Assembly: GCA_036345935.2 (NCBI GenBank)
Contig: JADWOT020001571.1
Location: 172,083 to 236,082, forward strand
Direction of reading: 5' to 3'
Origin: Taenia hydatigena
Lineage: Eukaryota; Platyhelminthes; Cestoda; Cyclophyllidea; Taeniidae
DNA: 64,000 bases
The notes beneath the pieces were generated by a model. The model had not been told where the DNA came from. It was given only the letters and a program-made list of their open reading frames with translations, and ran no database searches. Made by a program: the position numbers and the translations under genes. This document shows, in pieces, positions 35,021 through 46,900 of this stretch. How positions within the stretch are numbered: the stretch's first letter is position 1; the number at the start of each line of letters is the position of its first letter.

Positions 35021-38000
35021 TCTGCCCATTTACTACATTCAAACCTCTTACAGAAAAGCAGTGTGACCATGACGATAGCCTACCAAAATGAGCTGGATGA
35101 GGTCCCACCATTCGCACCTAACGCCTTCTTATAGCTGAGGGATAGCTGTCATTTGGCATAAGTGCATGTTGAGTCGTTTTCAAGATTCGATGTTCTGAAG
35201 CAATGTTTGCGAGAATCGTTGAGTTGACAGAATCCATCGCCATCCGGGTATGCTGGCGGTTGAGGTGAGGCGATTGCGTGACCTTCGCACAAAACAGCGC
35301 GAATGGATGCATTCCCTTCTATCCCTTGAACTTCGGCACTACACTATTAGCTTTTCCACCTCTCATTCATGTCCTTGCATGTCTCATTCTACATCACATT
35401 TCTTATTTCATCCCTATGTCAATGGCGTTAGCATAATTAGTTTTCTCTTTAAAACAAATCAGAATCACTGACCTTCTGCCCCACTTGGCAATTAGTATAT
35501 GCAACATCTTTGATTAGGGGAACTTGGTGAACACCTGAAGCAGCATTTCTGGCTGGGGATGGATTCTGTCAACACGGCAATACTCACAAGCATCGATTCG
35601 GTACATTCAATCTTGGAAATAACTCGACAGGTACTCGAGCAGAATGCTGTTCGCTGGCGCTTTATCTCTTGCCATCCAAAATCCACTTCGAATTGTATGA
35701 CACTGCATGAAGCAAGCGTAATTCCCCGCACAATTTTTAGCCCACAGTAATCAATTCTTTCCCTCACGGACCCGGGATTTACTTCCAAGGATGTTCTGCT
35801 GAGGTTTCTGCACGTCATTACACCACATCAGATTGTAGTTATCACCATCCTGCCAAGCAATTTGGATGAAAAGACAGATGATTAGAAAGTGTTTGTCAAA
35901 ACTATCGCGAGTTTTGATACATCTGATGATTGTCCACTGGTCGCTACGCCAGTGGATTGGCGACTGCAATGTGTGTCGAGGAGCGCGCACCTGGATACAT
36001 CAATTTGAAGGAATTGTTGCGATTCGCTCCCTACGACCTGCAGTTCAGGAGCACCATCGATTCTTTCTACAGACACTACTCTCTTCTGTGATTACCAGGC
36101 CAAATCTATTCCTCTTCTTTGGCGCATCGTTCCCTCCTTTTCTCGTTAATGTGGCGGCTCGCAAAACATTTAGTGCAGACTAGTTTTGGATAAAGTGGCT
36201 AGATGGCAGGCAGCAATTGGTATTAGCGAAGACGACAGTTTTGATCGGTGCGATGCATTCCGAAGTATTCACTTCAACGTATGCATCATGACGACTGTAC
36301 GCAGAACAGGCGGAAAATCAGTAACAACTCTCCCTATCATAATGGCACAACGATGTCTTTGAATCGTCACTGCGTTTAGGCCTGCCAGGACATTGGGTAG
36401 GCCGACTAAATTAAAGCATTTAAAGCAGCAGTTCCCTTTATGCCTTAATTTCTTCATTCAAGAAATATCAAAGCAGGTGTTTGGAGACAAATAATTACCA
36501 GGGCTGATGATCAGAAGCCACGGCTGTCCCCATTTGTGGCATTTTACAACGAGAAAGCGTTGCATAACAATTAGATATCGCGCAGTCCACGTATTTAAGT
36601 CGCGGGTTGAAGGCGTGATTAAATTTAGGCGACAGGCAAAGGCACAATGTGTAGGCATTGTGGTGGGGTCAGTCTAATCCCTCTCACAAATGTCGTGTTC
36701 TTTGGTCCTTGTCGTTCCCGTCACGCTAGGCATCGGTGCGCACATCCCTCGGTGATGCCAGACTTCAGTTCTCTGTTCCATTAGGCATTTGCACCACGAG
36801 TCGATCAATGCTAAGGATTCCACCGCATTGAGCTACTACGTGTCTGGCAATGAAGATCGCTTATTTGTTTTTTGGAGATTGTGTGCCCGATGTTGGACAG
36901 AAGTTTATGTCGCAAAACGCGCAATGGAAAATGGAATGCCTGAGCTTTGTCAAAATCAAGAACATTAAGTTAGTATCTTTTATGACGCACACTTATAAGT
37001 TGTCAGCTTAGCGTTTCTTTGAGCCCACAGATTATGATTGGCATCTGTGAGCGGAGGTCTACTGCACAATTTGATGTGACTAGCCTGCTCAGCCCATGTG
37101 GGATGTCCAAAGGCATGGTGGTAGGGCAGCAACTTTTGTTGGACCTCAACTACTGTCCGCCAATCCTCGCAGCCCGACTATGGACATGACACTACAGTTA
37201 CCGAATCCGATCGATTTCACAAAGACGTAGGGACACCGCAGTAGTAACTATGACGACTTCTGTTTTATAAATGTAGCCTCTCTTCAAATGCGACTGATAT
37301 TGCTGCAAGCACTGATGGCATCACAAGCCTCCTCATCACTTCATGTGCTATTTATCCTACCTGACAATTGGATGCCACTCTAATGCTGTGCCAACCCTCA
37401 AATTTCAATTTATGTAAAGCCTTACTCATTGTCAATTGTTAGAAGCGATAATTCACCCAAACGAATAAGCATGGCTTTGGACTAACAAAATGTCTTGGTG
37501 TTTTGGGGACAAATATCTATAATGCGGTGGAGGCGTGGGAACCACAACAATGGCGCGTTACGTCGAACAGGGTTTGAGGCCCATTCAACTCCCTTCTGTT
37601 ATCACAGCCGTGGAATTGGATGGAATTAGCACGTCAGAATTGTGTGTGCGTGTACTGCGTGTTGGTCAACAGCTAATGTGTCAGTAGGTCGCGTTAATCG
37701 CATCCAGCTGCAAAATTAAAGCAGCCATTCAAAATTAAAATAATTTGAGCTACTCGCTAAACAGAATGCAAATGTTATCCTTGATAGACCTTAGGTGCAT
37801 GGGGTGCAGAAGTGAGCGCTAAAACTCTACACCTCTTGTTTGCTTGGACCACATGAGAAAGGATTGGTTGTAGTTAAATGTAGTTGTGATTAGCCCAGAC
37901 AGGAATTCTGCCCACATGTTTGGCAGAGAAGACCAGCAGCTCTGATACCAACTTGCATTTTAAGATGTTTAGCTTCTCAAGGGAGAAGGATCAGTAATCA

Positions 38001-39871
38001 CTTCTGCCTATGAGCTACGACAACCCCATTTTCAACCACACCCATACTTACATGAAATGGGTCAAAGATTTGGTTGCTGCAACGTCTTCTATGCGCAAAT
38101 TCCTTACTGTTCCTTGCTTCACCGCCTGTTTTTGCAAATATTTACTTCAACTTATGCATTAGGACCGCTGTATGCAAAGCACGCGAAAGAGCATTAGCAC
38201 AATGGAATAAGCATTACAAGCATTGCGTCGCAAACCGCTTCTGTTTAATGCATGCGTGTTCATTCGTAGCTGGTGCAACGATGTCTCTGAACCATCACTG
38301 TGGTTGGACCTGCAATGGCAGTGACTAGATGAACCAAACTAAATTATTTAAATCAGCAGTCATCTCCACACTCTCGCATTCAGTAAAAATGTTTACAAGC
38401 ATATCGCCGATCTGAAGCTTTTGTCGAACCATTTGCAAAACGCAGCTTTGGCCCAGAATTTAGAGATGTGACTAACATGACCATTCTATTTAAGGTCATA
38501 GGGGGAAGAGAACCAGTTTAGAATGGCCTCAGCTAGTGTCCGCCTCTTTTATCAGCCTATACATGGACATGCCATCACGATTAAAAGGAACAAACTGTCC
38601 CACAAGGAGTGGTGTTCCTTTGACCACTGATAGCATTTTTAGCTTAAAAAATAAGATATCGCTCGAATACCGTGGAAACCTCCAATTACAATTTGCATGC
38701 CCATTTCTCAATTGATCAACGCTTTGAAACGAGGATCTGTCCGGGCAATTTAGCATGACTAGGAACTAAAAATATTGTTGTGCACTAAGTTTGAGCGTCC
38801 GTGGGTGTCAATGTTATTGTTAAGGGGAAGTTGGTAATCGAGCAGGGGCATGGGAAATCTCAGGTGGAAGTGTACCATTTGGCGGAAGAATTGGCTAAAG
38901 GCTGGATCATGAGTCCACCGACGTCACCGCGGACCTTACCTGCTTGGTCTGCACCCAAGTTGGTGGTCCCCATTATGAATTCTTTGAGTAGAGTCAGGAA
39001 TCTCGTAATGGGCAACATGATGAATTATTTTAATGTGAATAGCCGTCGATTTTCCTTCTATAATGTGATCAGGATAAATGTACGTGTAAATCAATTTTGG
39101 ACAGATTGATGCGGTGCTGCTCACAAATGACGTTATGGATCGCCCGAAGGTAACACTCTATAGGACTCCAAGTGTGTCCGCATCTCAGACATAAATATAG
39201 AAGTATAAGGGAAACGCGCCTTGTACCTCAAACTTACTTTCGATTTGAGGGTTAAACTCTACTGGAGAGGGATTATAAACTGCCTTGTACAGTAGGTGTG
39301 ACTGATATCAGAATAAAGCTAACTGAGTTGATGAACCTTCCATGTACCCACCACTTTAGATAGCTCCATTTACGATTAGCCAAAATTTCAGTCTTTTCTG
39401 CTAAGCACAGCAAAGCGCATTCCATTTTGTAAACGAAGCAATAAGCCCACATTGCTTCAAATAAACGAAAAAGGGAATTGTTGTTTGTCATCTAAATTTG
39501 CTACCATTGAAAACTTACTCCCGAATCAAGCGGATGTTGAAAGTGTAGAAGCTAAAAATGTTTTGTTCCGTGGCAAATCTTCAGCTCCAGCCAAGTCAGG
39601 ACTTCAAATGCATGCTACTGTGCGGGTCAGGAGATAAGAGTGCCTCACTTGCCCTTGTGATGGAAGACTCTGGTATGGGATGGCATTCGAATGGCGTTAG
39701 CACTTCGACAGTGACCATACAAGTGTCTGTCAAAAATGGCACCCTCCTTGGTGCCTCCGGTTCGACCATCACAACAACCATTCCCACCCGCTCTTCATCA
39801 AGAAATTGACAAATCCACTCAAGTGGAAAAAGGTATAACGTAGACAGGGTGATAAAAGCTGGGTGCCACAA
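35021..39871. repeat. Inverted repeat arm 2 (partner 14446-19279)
   Basis: Reverse-complement copy of arm 1, 4851 bases. It retains a short segment (GTGTACCATTTGGCGGAAG near 38870) missing from arm 1. Because of that, the plus-strand frame 38801-39109 is longer here (102 residues; KGKLVIEQGHGKSQVEVYHL) than its counterpart at 15268-15498. That frame reads well but matches nothing I recognise. Differences between arms fall in all codon positions of the frames I compared, giving no sign of protein-level constraint. Confidence 0.9.
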
Positions 39872-40144
39872 AAGCATGGGACTTTTTGTGCAGATAGCCA
39901 CTTTCTTTACACAAGACAGGACTGGACTCAAAGCTTCCCTACAAATCAACTTCTACACCATGTGTTTGCACACACTCCACGAAGTACTCATGGTCATGAG
40001 CCCACATCGCAAAGTAAACCAGCAAACACCACCCAAGTTGCAGTGAATCCCTGCCGCCAGAAGCAATGTCTAGACAAACTAGGCTTCGTCTGTTTGACAG
40101 AAATGTTCATCACCACAACCAACAGCAATGCCTGCTTCACCTAG
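39872..40144 (+). CDS. Cys-rich exon-like frame, unknown
   Basis: Begins just outside inverted arm 2, in unique DNA. The last third reads NPCRQKQCLDKLGFVCLTEM then NSNACFT and stop: five Cys in about 30 residues, preceded by a Thr/Ser/Pro-rich stretch. The pattern is loosely EGF-like but too short to assign. The part before 39872 is arm sequence, so any upstream exon would have been exchanged by the duplication. Confidence 0.22.
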   Translation, partial: KHGTFCADSHFLYTRQDWTQSFPTNQLLHHVFAHTPRSTHGHEPTSQSKPANTTQVAVNPCRQKQCLDKLGFVCLTEMFITTTNSNACFT

Positions 40145-40172
40145 ATAACCACGCTAACTACAGTTAGTTGTT

Positions 40173-40411
40173 CTAAACAATCAGTCCCTGCGCCACAAGA
40201 ACCACAACATGCAAGTGTCCTTCATCAACTTTATTGTTTCGAATCCAAAAGGCATTCCTGCTAGCCGTGATTTGGTGGCATGAAACACATGCCACGCCCG
40301 CATGTGCTACAAAATAAGGAGAATGGTCTTTGTAAAGAAACGTTATGAGAGCAGCCTCAGAAGGTTCAGTCAATTCGTGAAAATGCAAACGCATCGACAA
40401 ACACCGTATTC
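40173..40411 (-). CDS. Probable terminal coding exon, unknown gene
   Basis: The minus strand carries a textbook 3' splice site, TTTATTCTTTCTAATTCAG (branch-like CTAAT, pyrimidine tract, CAG), directly before 40411, followed by an open frame of 78 codons to TAG. It includes LHFHELTEPSEAALITFLY, VACVSCHQITASRNAFWI and HLHVVVLVAQGLIV. Composition is natural, with a CVSC pair and a hydrophobic end. I recognise no domain. No matching upstream exon was identified; the preceding 0.5 kb on that strand (40415-40930) is AT-rich. Confidence 0.4.
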
Positions 40412-41005
40412 CTGAATTAGAAAGAATAAATTAATCCATTCCGTGCACGAAAGTATCGCTGCGGTTTCATAAATAGGCACACAAAATAACTAGTGCATAT
40501 GCTCCCAACCTAACTTTGACTTTGGGAGCTCTTCTGATTTTATTGTAATGACGCCTAATCAGCAGTTCTTCAAGCGCATTCATTCACACTTCTATTCATT
40601 CACTATGAACATGCCCATCGACTAAAATAACCCACTTTTATCACTGCACTGGGCCCAAACAGACAGACTGCCCATGTCTTAACAACCGCTGGCTCTCAAT
40701 CATTGATAAAACTATCCAACTAAATGAGAAAAGAGGCAAAACCGCACAACACACCGAAGAATGCACAAGCCAGTCACCCATTGACGACCTTAAACGACCT
40801 TAGAGCCGTAGTTGATTAAATTATGAAAAGTCGCTAAACCCTTTTGGATTAATTAATGATGTGCAAAATCATTAGCAATGATTTGTGCTTAATCGTGTTA
40901 AGCATCAATTTTGCTGCGCAACACATGCTTATAGTAAACTGGAATTTACAGGTAAATGGCAAATAAAAGCACGTGCTGCTATTTGAATTTGTGATACCTG
41001 TATTT
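40412..41005. other. AT-rich interval, no gene seen
   Basis: Runs of A and T, short frames only. It could be intronic between the exon-like frames at 41006-41260 and 40173-40411, which are on the same strand; this is a guess from order and orientation. Confidence 0.35.
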
Positions 41006-41260
41006 TTATTCGTGCATCGTAGGCCAGAGGCGAAAGGACAATTTTGAACCTGGTCTCAGAGCAGTGTGGTTCCTCTCCGGAGCGCGATCCACCTCCGTCT
41101 TTAACTCTTCTACAATATCCCTCTGCATCTTCTCTCTGATCGATAACAAGGATGTCAAAGCATGCTCCGCCTTCCAATAGTAAGGGCGGAAAGGGATAAG
41201 AGGAGATACGTTTACCAAAATTACTTTAGCTTTTTGCTGGCAAACCTTACTGCGCTATGA
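41006..41260 (-). CDS. Exon-like frame with charged helical segment, unknown
   Basis: Open on the minus strand from about 41260 to a TAA at 41006. It reads KVILVNVSPLIPFRPYYWK, then a charged amphipathic stretch KAEHALTSLLSIREKMQRD and VEELKTEVDRAPE, ending RLWPTMHE. The stop overlaps an AATAAA hexamer (GAATAAAAA), a potential polyadenylation signal. Composition suggests real coding sequence, but no family is recognised and no good acceptor is visible at its 5' end. A second minus-strand frame (40929-41177) overlaps it and is less natural. Confidence 0.35.
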
Positions 41261-42450
41261 TGATGCATTTATAAGTTATTTACATTTATTATCAATTTAA
41301 TTTTGACAAGTTATTGCATGTCGTCCTTTTAACCAATCGCTGCTTAAATTCTATGCTTAAGTCAAAGTTATTAGCGCTAGCAGTACTTGCTGTCTTGTCA
41401 AAAATACATAAAACTTAAAAGTTTGTTTGTTATGCCGGGCGAACTTTGAAGTGATTGGTCGGATTTGTACACGGCTCGCTCAAGTGCTGGTGTTTTTTGG
41501 GATCATTGTTTCGGATTAAGGCGTCCTATCCGCCGTCAATGGTTAGAAACCTAGCAAGTTTTTAGTGCCTCTTTTAGTTTTTGATCGTTAGTTCTTATTG
41601 GGCTTTTAAAGTGTCGAATCGCTTCCTTTGTACACATACTTGCTGGAGTAAACGCAAAAGCTTCTAAATGTGGCTGTTAAGACGGTTACATTTCAAGAGC
41701 AAGGTCTCCTTACGTGCATTTTTGCCGCATAGCGATAAATTATGGCTGTTTTGGTAGTTTGTTGGACTGTTTGTTTTTTAATGACGTTGGAATTCGCTTA
41801 ATGAGGCTTGATTTTGTGGGGAGGAGCTATGCCCTTAGCAAGTGCTTGGCAATTAGTTGCTTGGTGCTTTTTGTGATTAAACACCAATTATATGTATACG
41901 TATACACTTATGTTTTTGCTTTCTTTATTAGTTTATATGTTAGACCAACCGTATCAGAAATAGTTGCAGGTGCTGTGTAGACTTTTTGTTTTCTGCCTCC
42001 ACTGCCTATTCGCGTTGATTTCTTTACTGCACAATGCTTCTTGCGATTAAGTAAGATTGCTTTAGCTGTTTTTAAGTGGTTTGTTATTTTGGTAAGGGTA
42101 AGTTCCGATTAGTGCGGTCCAACTTGATGAAGAGACTTGTAACTTGGGTAAAGTGAACGCGTTCACTTCTTGCTGTACGACACTTTGAGCGATAAATTGA
42201 TGGTGGATTTTGTTGAGAGGAGTTTTAACGTTACTAGGTACGTGGTAACTGATCCACTAACGCCTGCACAATCCATTCCGCCACCACGATGCCTATGCCC
42301 TAACCGACTACCAGCACTGACTCATGGCAGTGGGCTAGTAAAATTTTGGGCCGAACACTTCAGATATTCATCTTATCTATTCAGCCTCCGAATGACTACT
42401 CCACTCCCCATCAAACTGCAACCACACAGAAGACATTTGTAGTAAACATG
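41261..42450. other. AT/T-rich unique interval, no gene seen
   Basis: Clearly more T-rich than the rest of the window (many TTTT and TTTAGT runs) and not part of the repeat unit. An 88-residue plus-strand frame at 41714-41980 is hydrophobic and low-complexity near VYVYTYVFAFFI and is probably fortuitous. It contains the 18-base perfect palindrome AAGTGAACGCGTTCACTT at 42151-42168. Confidence 0.45.
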
Positions 42451-42466
42451 TAAGAGTGAACGATTA

Positions 42467-43389
42467 TCACACGAACCAATTAGGGAGGGAGGAGGGTCCT
42501 TCTGCAGAAGGGAATAGACTACTAACGAACAACAGTTGTGCCAACAGTAGCATCGCATTCACGCAATGTCTACAAAGGGGGTTCGAACGCGCAGTATCGA
42601 CCAGTTGATCGAGTGGCATGATGTCATTCGAGAGACGCGAATTAATCATGTCCAGCTTCGTAGAGTCCAAATTGATCAGGGTTTTCGCTATGTTTGGCGC
42701 CATATCGAGCGCTTCGACGACTTCATGTGCATCCGAGATGCGAATCACCTCATCAATGAGGGGTATTTTGGCGCGCACCAATTCTAGCTCCTCGTCTGTG
42801 AATATGAGCCTGCCAAGTGCAATTGCCTCCACCTCCACCTTCTCCTCATCGTCTGCAGGATGCTCCACCTCCACCTCCTGCTCCTCCGTTGCATTGGCCA
42901 CTGGCGCTGCAGTCGTCATTGCTGCTGCAGGTGCATACTTCGCGAGCGAGGGCACTTTGGCCACAAGAGCTTTCACCACCTCGGCATCCATGCCCCTCAT
43001 GAATTCGTCAATGTTGGAGAGCTTGTGGAAGACCTCCTCCAATGTGGTGGAGGGCAGAGGGCAGAGAAGTGCACCAAATTTGGGCACATGCTGAGCGACG
43101 TAGTGGAGGGTGCTCGCCTCCATGTTGGTCAGAAGAGCTGACAGGTTCTGATGGTTCTCCACTACGTACTGAACGAAGCGTGGGTCCATGGTCAACATGA
43201 AATTGGCGAAGCGAGGCGAAATATTTGGCAGAGTGGTCATGGTTGGCAGCGTAGCAGCCTTGCTTACCGGCGGCGCCACTCTCCCTTGCCACCTCCATGG
43301 CCTTCTGCGAAAGGACGGTGTGTCCACCACCACCACCACATAACTGTGAGGTAGACCAGCGCAGCTACCACTGCAACAGCCAGCCGCAT
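42467..43389 (-). CDS. Secreted 22-residue-repeat protein, chimeric 5' end with frame breaks
   Basis: The frame from 43339 down to 42467 holds seven repeats of exactly 22 residues: four in tandem (residues 52-139 of the frame), an acidic/Thr-Ala linker (ATEEQEVEVEHPADDEEKV), then three more (181-246). Each unit is D/E/P-x3-hydrophobic-x2-hydrophobic, a central Pro or Ser turn (P-x-Leu/Ile/Phe), and a hydrophobic end. A hydrophobic stretch NAMLLLAQLLFVSSLF near the end may anchor it. The locus starts at ATG 43389 with signal peptide MRLAVAVVAALVYLTV, but the signal, the Cys-rich remnant (KAMEVARESGAAGKQGC) and the repeats lie in three different frames. A (TGG)n run and a missing 42-base block compared with 32086-32427 lie at the first break. 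Either splicing restores the frame or this is a fusion pseudogene. The repeat frame itself is clean over 250 codons. Confidence 0.6.
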
Positions 43390-43560
43390 CGCGACGATAT
43401 GATGCTCCTCAAATATGCTGCGTCTTTTTATACACCCATGTGAAAGGTGACAATTGGTTCCCTCGTCATGTCACGCGTCACTCTCCCCCGTCCCATCCAT
43501 CCATCCGTCAGTCATGGTGTCCTCACCTTCCACTCCCTCCCCTTTACCGGCAGGAAGTTC
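43390..43560 (-). promoter_or_regulatory. TATA/CCAAT promoter, duplicate of 32428-32600
   Basis: Minus strand: GGAACCAATTGTCACC, then GGGTGTATAAAAAGACGC (TATA 43425-43432), then AGCATCATATCGTCGCG and ATG 43389. Nearly identical to the promoter at 32428-32600, including spacing. High conservation of leader, TATA and CCAAT while the coding parts diverge suggests that the promoter and signal segment were copied as one block. Confidence 0.75.
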
Positions 43561-43811
43561 GACGCATCGAATTCCTTTTACCCCTCGTCACTAGTCCTTT
43601 ATACACAACACCGGAAGTCTGCACTTCTGCATTGTGACACAATTAATTATTGAAATGCTTATCATATGCTTTCGCATTCCTCCATCGACGCGACGCGACG
43701 CGCTATCGTTGGCCATGATTTTAGTCATGAGGCGAGGGAGAAGGCAGCGAAATTGGGATTTCGGTGTCCCATTCTGCGTCTGCGCAGTTGTGTTCCAACT
43801 CCAACAGCCAC

Positions 43812-43947
43812 ACTGACTGACTGACTGACTGACTGACTGACTGACTGACTGACTGACTGACTGACTGACTGACTGACTGACTGACTGACTGACTGACTGA
43901 CTGACTGACTGACTGACTGACTGACTGACTGACTGACTGACTGACTG
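43812..43947. repeat. (ACTG)n microsatellite, 34 units
   Basis: Perfect tetranucleotide repeat of 136 bases at the left edge of region A'. Read on the minus strand it gives a long Ser-Val-Ser-Gln frame, which is an artefact. Sequence to its left (43560-43811) is unique in the window. Confidence 0.98.
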
Positions 43948-46900
43948 GTTCAACACTTGCTGTATGTTACAAATGGTATTCCGATGGATTTAGTGGACCT
44001 CATTAGGCAGCGAAAAAGCTTCTCTGGTACATAGCCCTTTCATCATCACTCTAGAAGGGAAGTCCTGCCAACGGTCAAGTTTGCAATCTGAAATGAATTA
44101 AGATGGAACAACCATCCCAAGTAGGCAAGCTGTGCAGACATCACTTGCTTAGTGATGAGGCCACCATTTGGTGCCAAAAAGGAAAGAGGCACACCATGAT
44201 CGCAGACTTCACTTTTAAATGATTTCGATCCGCTTTGGCTGGGTGTTCACCTTTCCTCATTTGGCCTTTTTTAGCTCGGATGAGTGGAGTGAATGCAAGT
44301 GGGTGTCATTCCCCATCACTGGGGACGTAGGTAATGAGGTGGAATAATGAGGATTATGCATGCTGGGGGAAGAACTGGTCCTGCTACGAGTAGGCAGAGA
44401 CACAGGCACACACGTAACTGAACTTATTTGAGCTGCCAGATTCACTACTGCATCATTGTGAAGCGGTTTTGTCGCGTTGACACGCCTGATACGGGTGTGC
44501 TTGAGTGAGTTTCTTTCTCACTATTCAAAAGAAAGCATTCGACGAACACGCTTCTTGTCACGGAATCGTCGCCGTGTGCCTTCGAAGGGGAAAAGTACCC
44601 TCTAGACCAGCACAAACTTCATCAATCTTTCTCGTTAATCCAATCACCAACATAAATTTTTCGGTGCCTGCTCTTTCTCTGCTTGTTTTGAGGGAATGCA
44701 AGACAAGACTGCCTGCATGTTAATGGATTGTGTGAGGAAAGTGATGCAACGAAGGGCCAAAACCTGAAGTCCTTAGTTTATATAAGTCAGTTTTATGCAA
44801 CTAAGAGCCAGTGGCCTCCTTTGTCCGTTCTTCACAATTCCTTTTCTCCTCACCTTTATAGTATGATCGCATGATTTAAAGAATTTTTGTTACATCGTGC
44901 ACTTCTTCCCACTTCCTCTGGATTTGAGGAATAATAAATAAGCGAAGAGCCTACAATCGCTGAGGTCCTGAAGGACAGTCAGAGGGTGAATAAGGCTTCC
45001 TGATCTCACTCTTCTCATTGCATGAGAACGAAGGCTAAGGAGGAAGGGACAAGCGCTAAACTTATTGTACATCCTCGTGAATGCGTTGACAAACTATTGC
45101 TATTACATACAGTGATTGCACACAAAGGAGCAGTCGCGCTCTGTCTGGAGGCCGTCCTTACACCACAGTTGCTCGTGACCGTCCAAAGTGGCTTTATCAG
45201 GGTATGTCATCATAACGCATGACTTCCATTGCACTGGGAGATGCTAGAACAATAGCATTGTTTTGGGTTGGATTAAACTCGTAGACCCTCTCTGCTATAT
45301 AATGTTCATCATGTTGCTGGCAGTGGAAGGTGAGCAAAACTGTTCGAATGTATTAGTCTGATGGACAACTAAAGGCAATGCGCACTGATGGTGATCAATG
45401 ATGGTAGATGGTGGGAATAGTAACCAGGTGACGAAGTAACAGGACTGTTGCAAAAATGCACCGCTTTTACATTTGGAGGCTTAGAACCAATGAAGGAGGT
45501 CAACTTATATCCTTAGAGCTGCTCGTAAAGCGGTCAGTGCTGCTAAGAAATTGCCTGAGTTTGACGGATAAGAGGGAAAGAATGAATGAATAGCTGAAGT
45601 GGCACCCCCAACAACTTATCGGCAGATGGTCCAAATCGACTTTAAACACCTCTAAAGGGCTGTGCTGTGCATAAATAAGCGCTTGTCAGTGTGCGCTAAT
45701 GCTGAAGATGGAGTTTAACTCGCCAAGCCTAAATTGACTGCATTAAAGCCGTCCAGCCCACGTAAGTAATAAAATGGTGCGCAAGGCAATTCTCTGCTCG
45801 GCAATGGCACTGTCACTGAATTGTAAAAATTGCGATGTGGCTGGCTTAACGCTCTGGAAAGCTGGAGCTGGAAAGTCGGGTCAGTGTTTAGGCGCACGAA
45901 GCATTCGGTGAAACACGTTTTGTGTCATGAAATTGTCGGCATCTGCCTTCGAGGGAGAAGCGTACTCTATTCCAATACAACTCTCATCACTCGGCTATGC
46001 CATCGAGTTTATGTTCTGTGGGATGATTAGACAGACCAGCAGTCCGATTGGTTGGCTCTGCCCACAACGAGGTGACTGTGGCTCTGGGTTATTCAGCCAC
46101 TCAGCACACTCACTCATTTAGAGCTCACCACCTGCTTAATTCAACTTTCCGATGGGTTCATTGAGCCATCACCAACCTACCAGTAAGTCAGCTAGCTAGA
46201 TTGGAATTTGAAGAGGTGTCGCCTTAGCCATAGAAGGACTAATCAGCCCACCAACTAATAACAGTCTCTACCAGTCCTGTATATGTGCTTGCATACTTTC
46301 CTAGCACTTTGCTCGCAACTTACTGTGCGAAGTATTAGGACTCGTTAAGGCTTTTTGTCAGCTGGATGGGTAGTTGGCTGGTTGGTGGAATAGTCAGGCA
46401 TTCAAACCTGACTCTTTTCTGCATGATTACTTAAGTAACAAGCTGTCACTTTATCGCTACGTGCTAATGTTGACAGATGCCATGCTGCTTTGGTACGTCG
46501 GTGTGCTTGAACTAGATGTAGTTGGCTGAATCCTGCTATTTGGCGAAAAAACGCTTAATAAACGTGCTTGCTCATACCGAATCGCATCTATTTGCCTCTA
46601 AGAGAGAGAAGCAGACCCACTTAAACGAGCGTAGCTCTCATCGCTATACTTCGTTTGTTGTACTACTAATGACGATTGCCACCTACACGTCATCACTCCC
46701 TTCGTTTTAAGGAACTGGAGATCAAGGAGGGAGAGACGAGAGCTTGATCGACTGTACACCTTGCTTGTCTTTTTGCGATTCGAGAGAATTCAGCGTCAGC
46801 TTCTCAAAGTGCCCTCTGAGTTCTTGTTTCCGGTTAACAAATTTAGCATTAGAAGAAGGAAAATGATTGCAATGCATAAATGCGTTTAGTGAAACCAACT

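Noticed and set aside
41714..41980. Hydrophobic plus-strand frame as a membrane protein
   Set aside because: Low-complexity Tyr/Val/Phe from T-rich DNA, no start context or homologue.
42817..43141. Plus-strand frames rich in Pro or Leu opposite the 22-residue-repeat gene
   Set aside because: Antisense shadows of the repeat and acidic linker coding sequence.
43591..43956. Minus-strand frame with a long Ser-Val-Ser-Gln repeat
   Set aside because: It is only the translation of the (ACTG)n microsatellite; there is no coding support.
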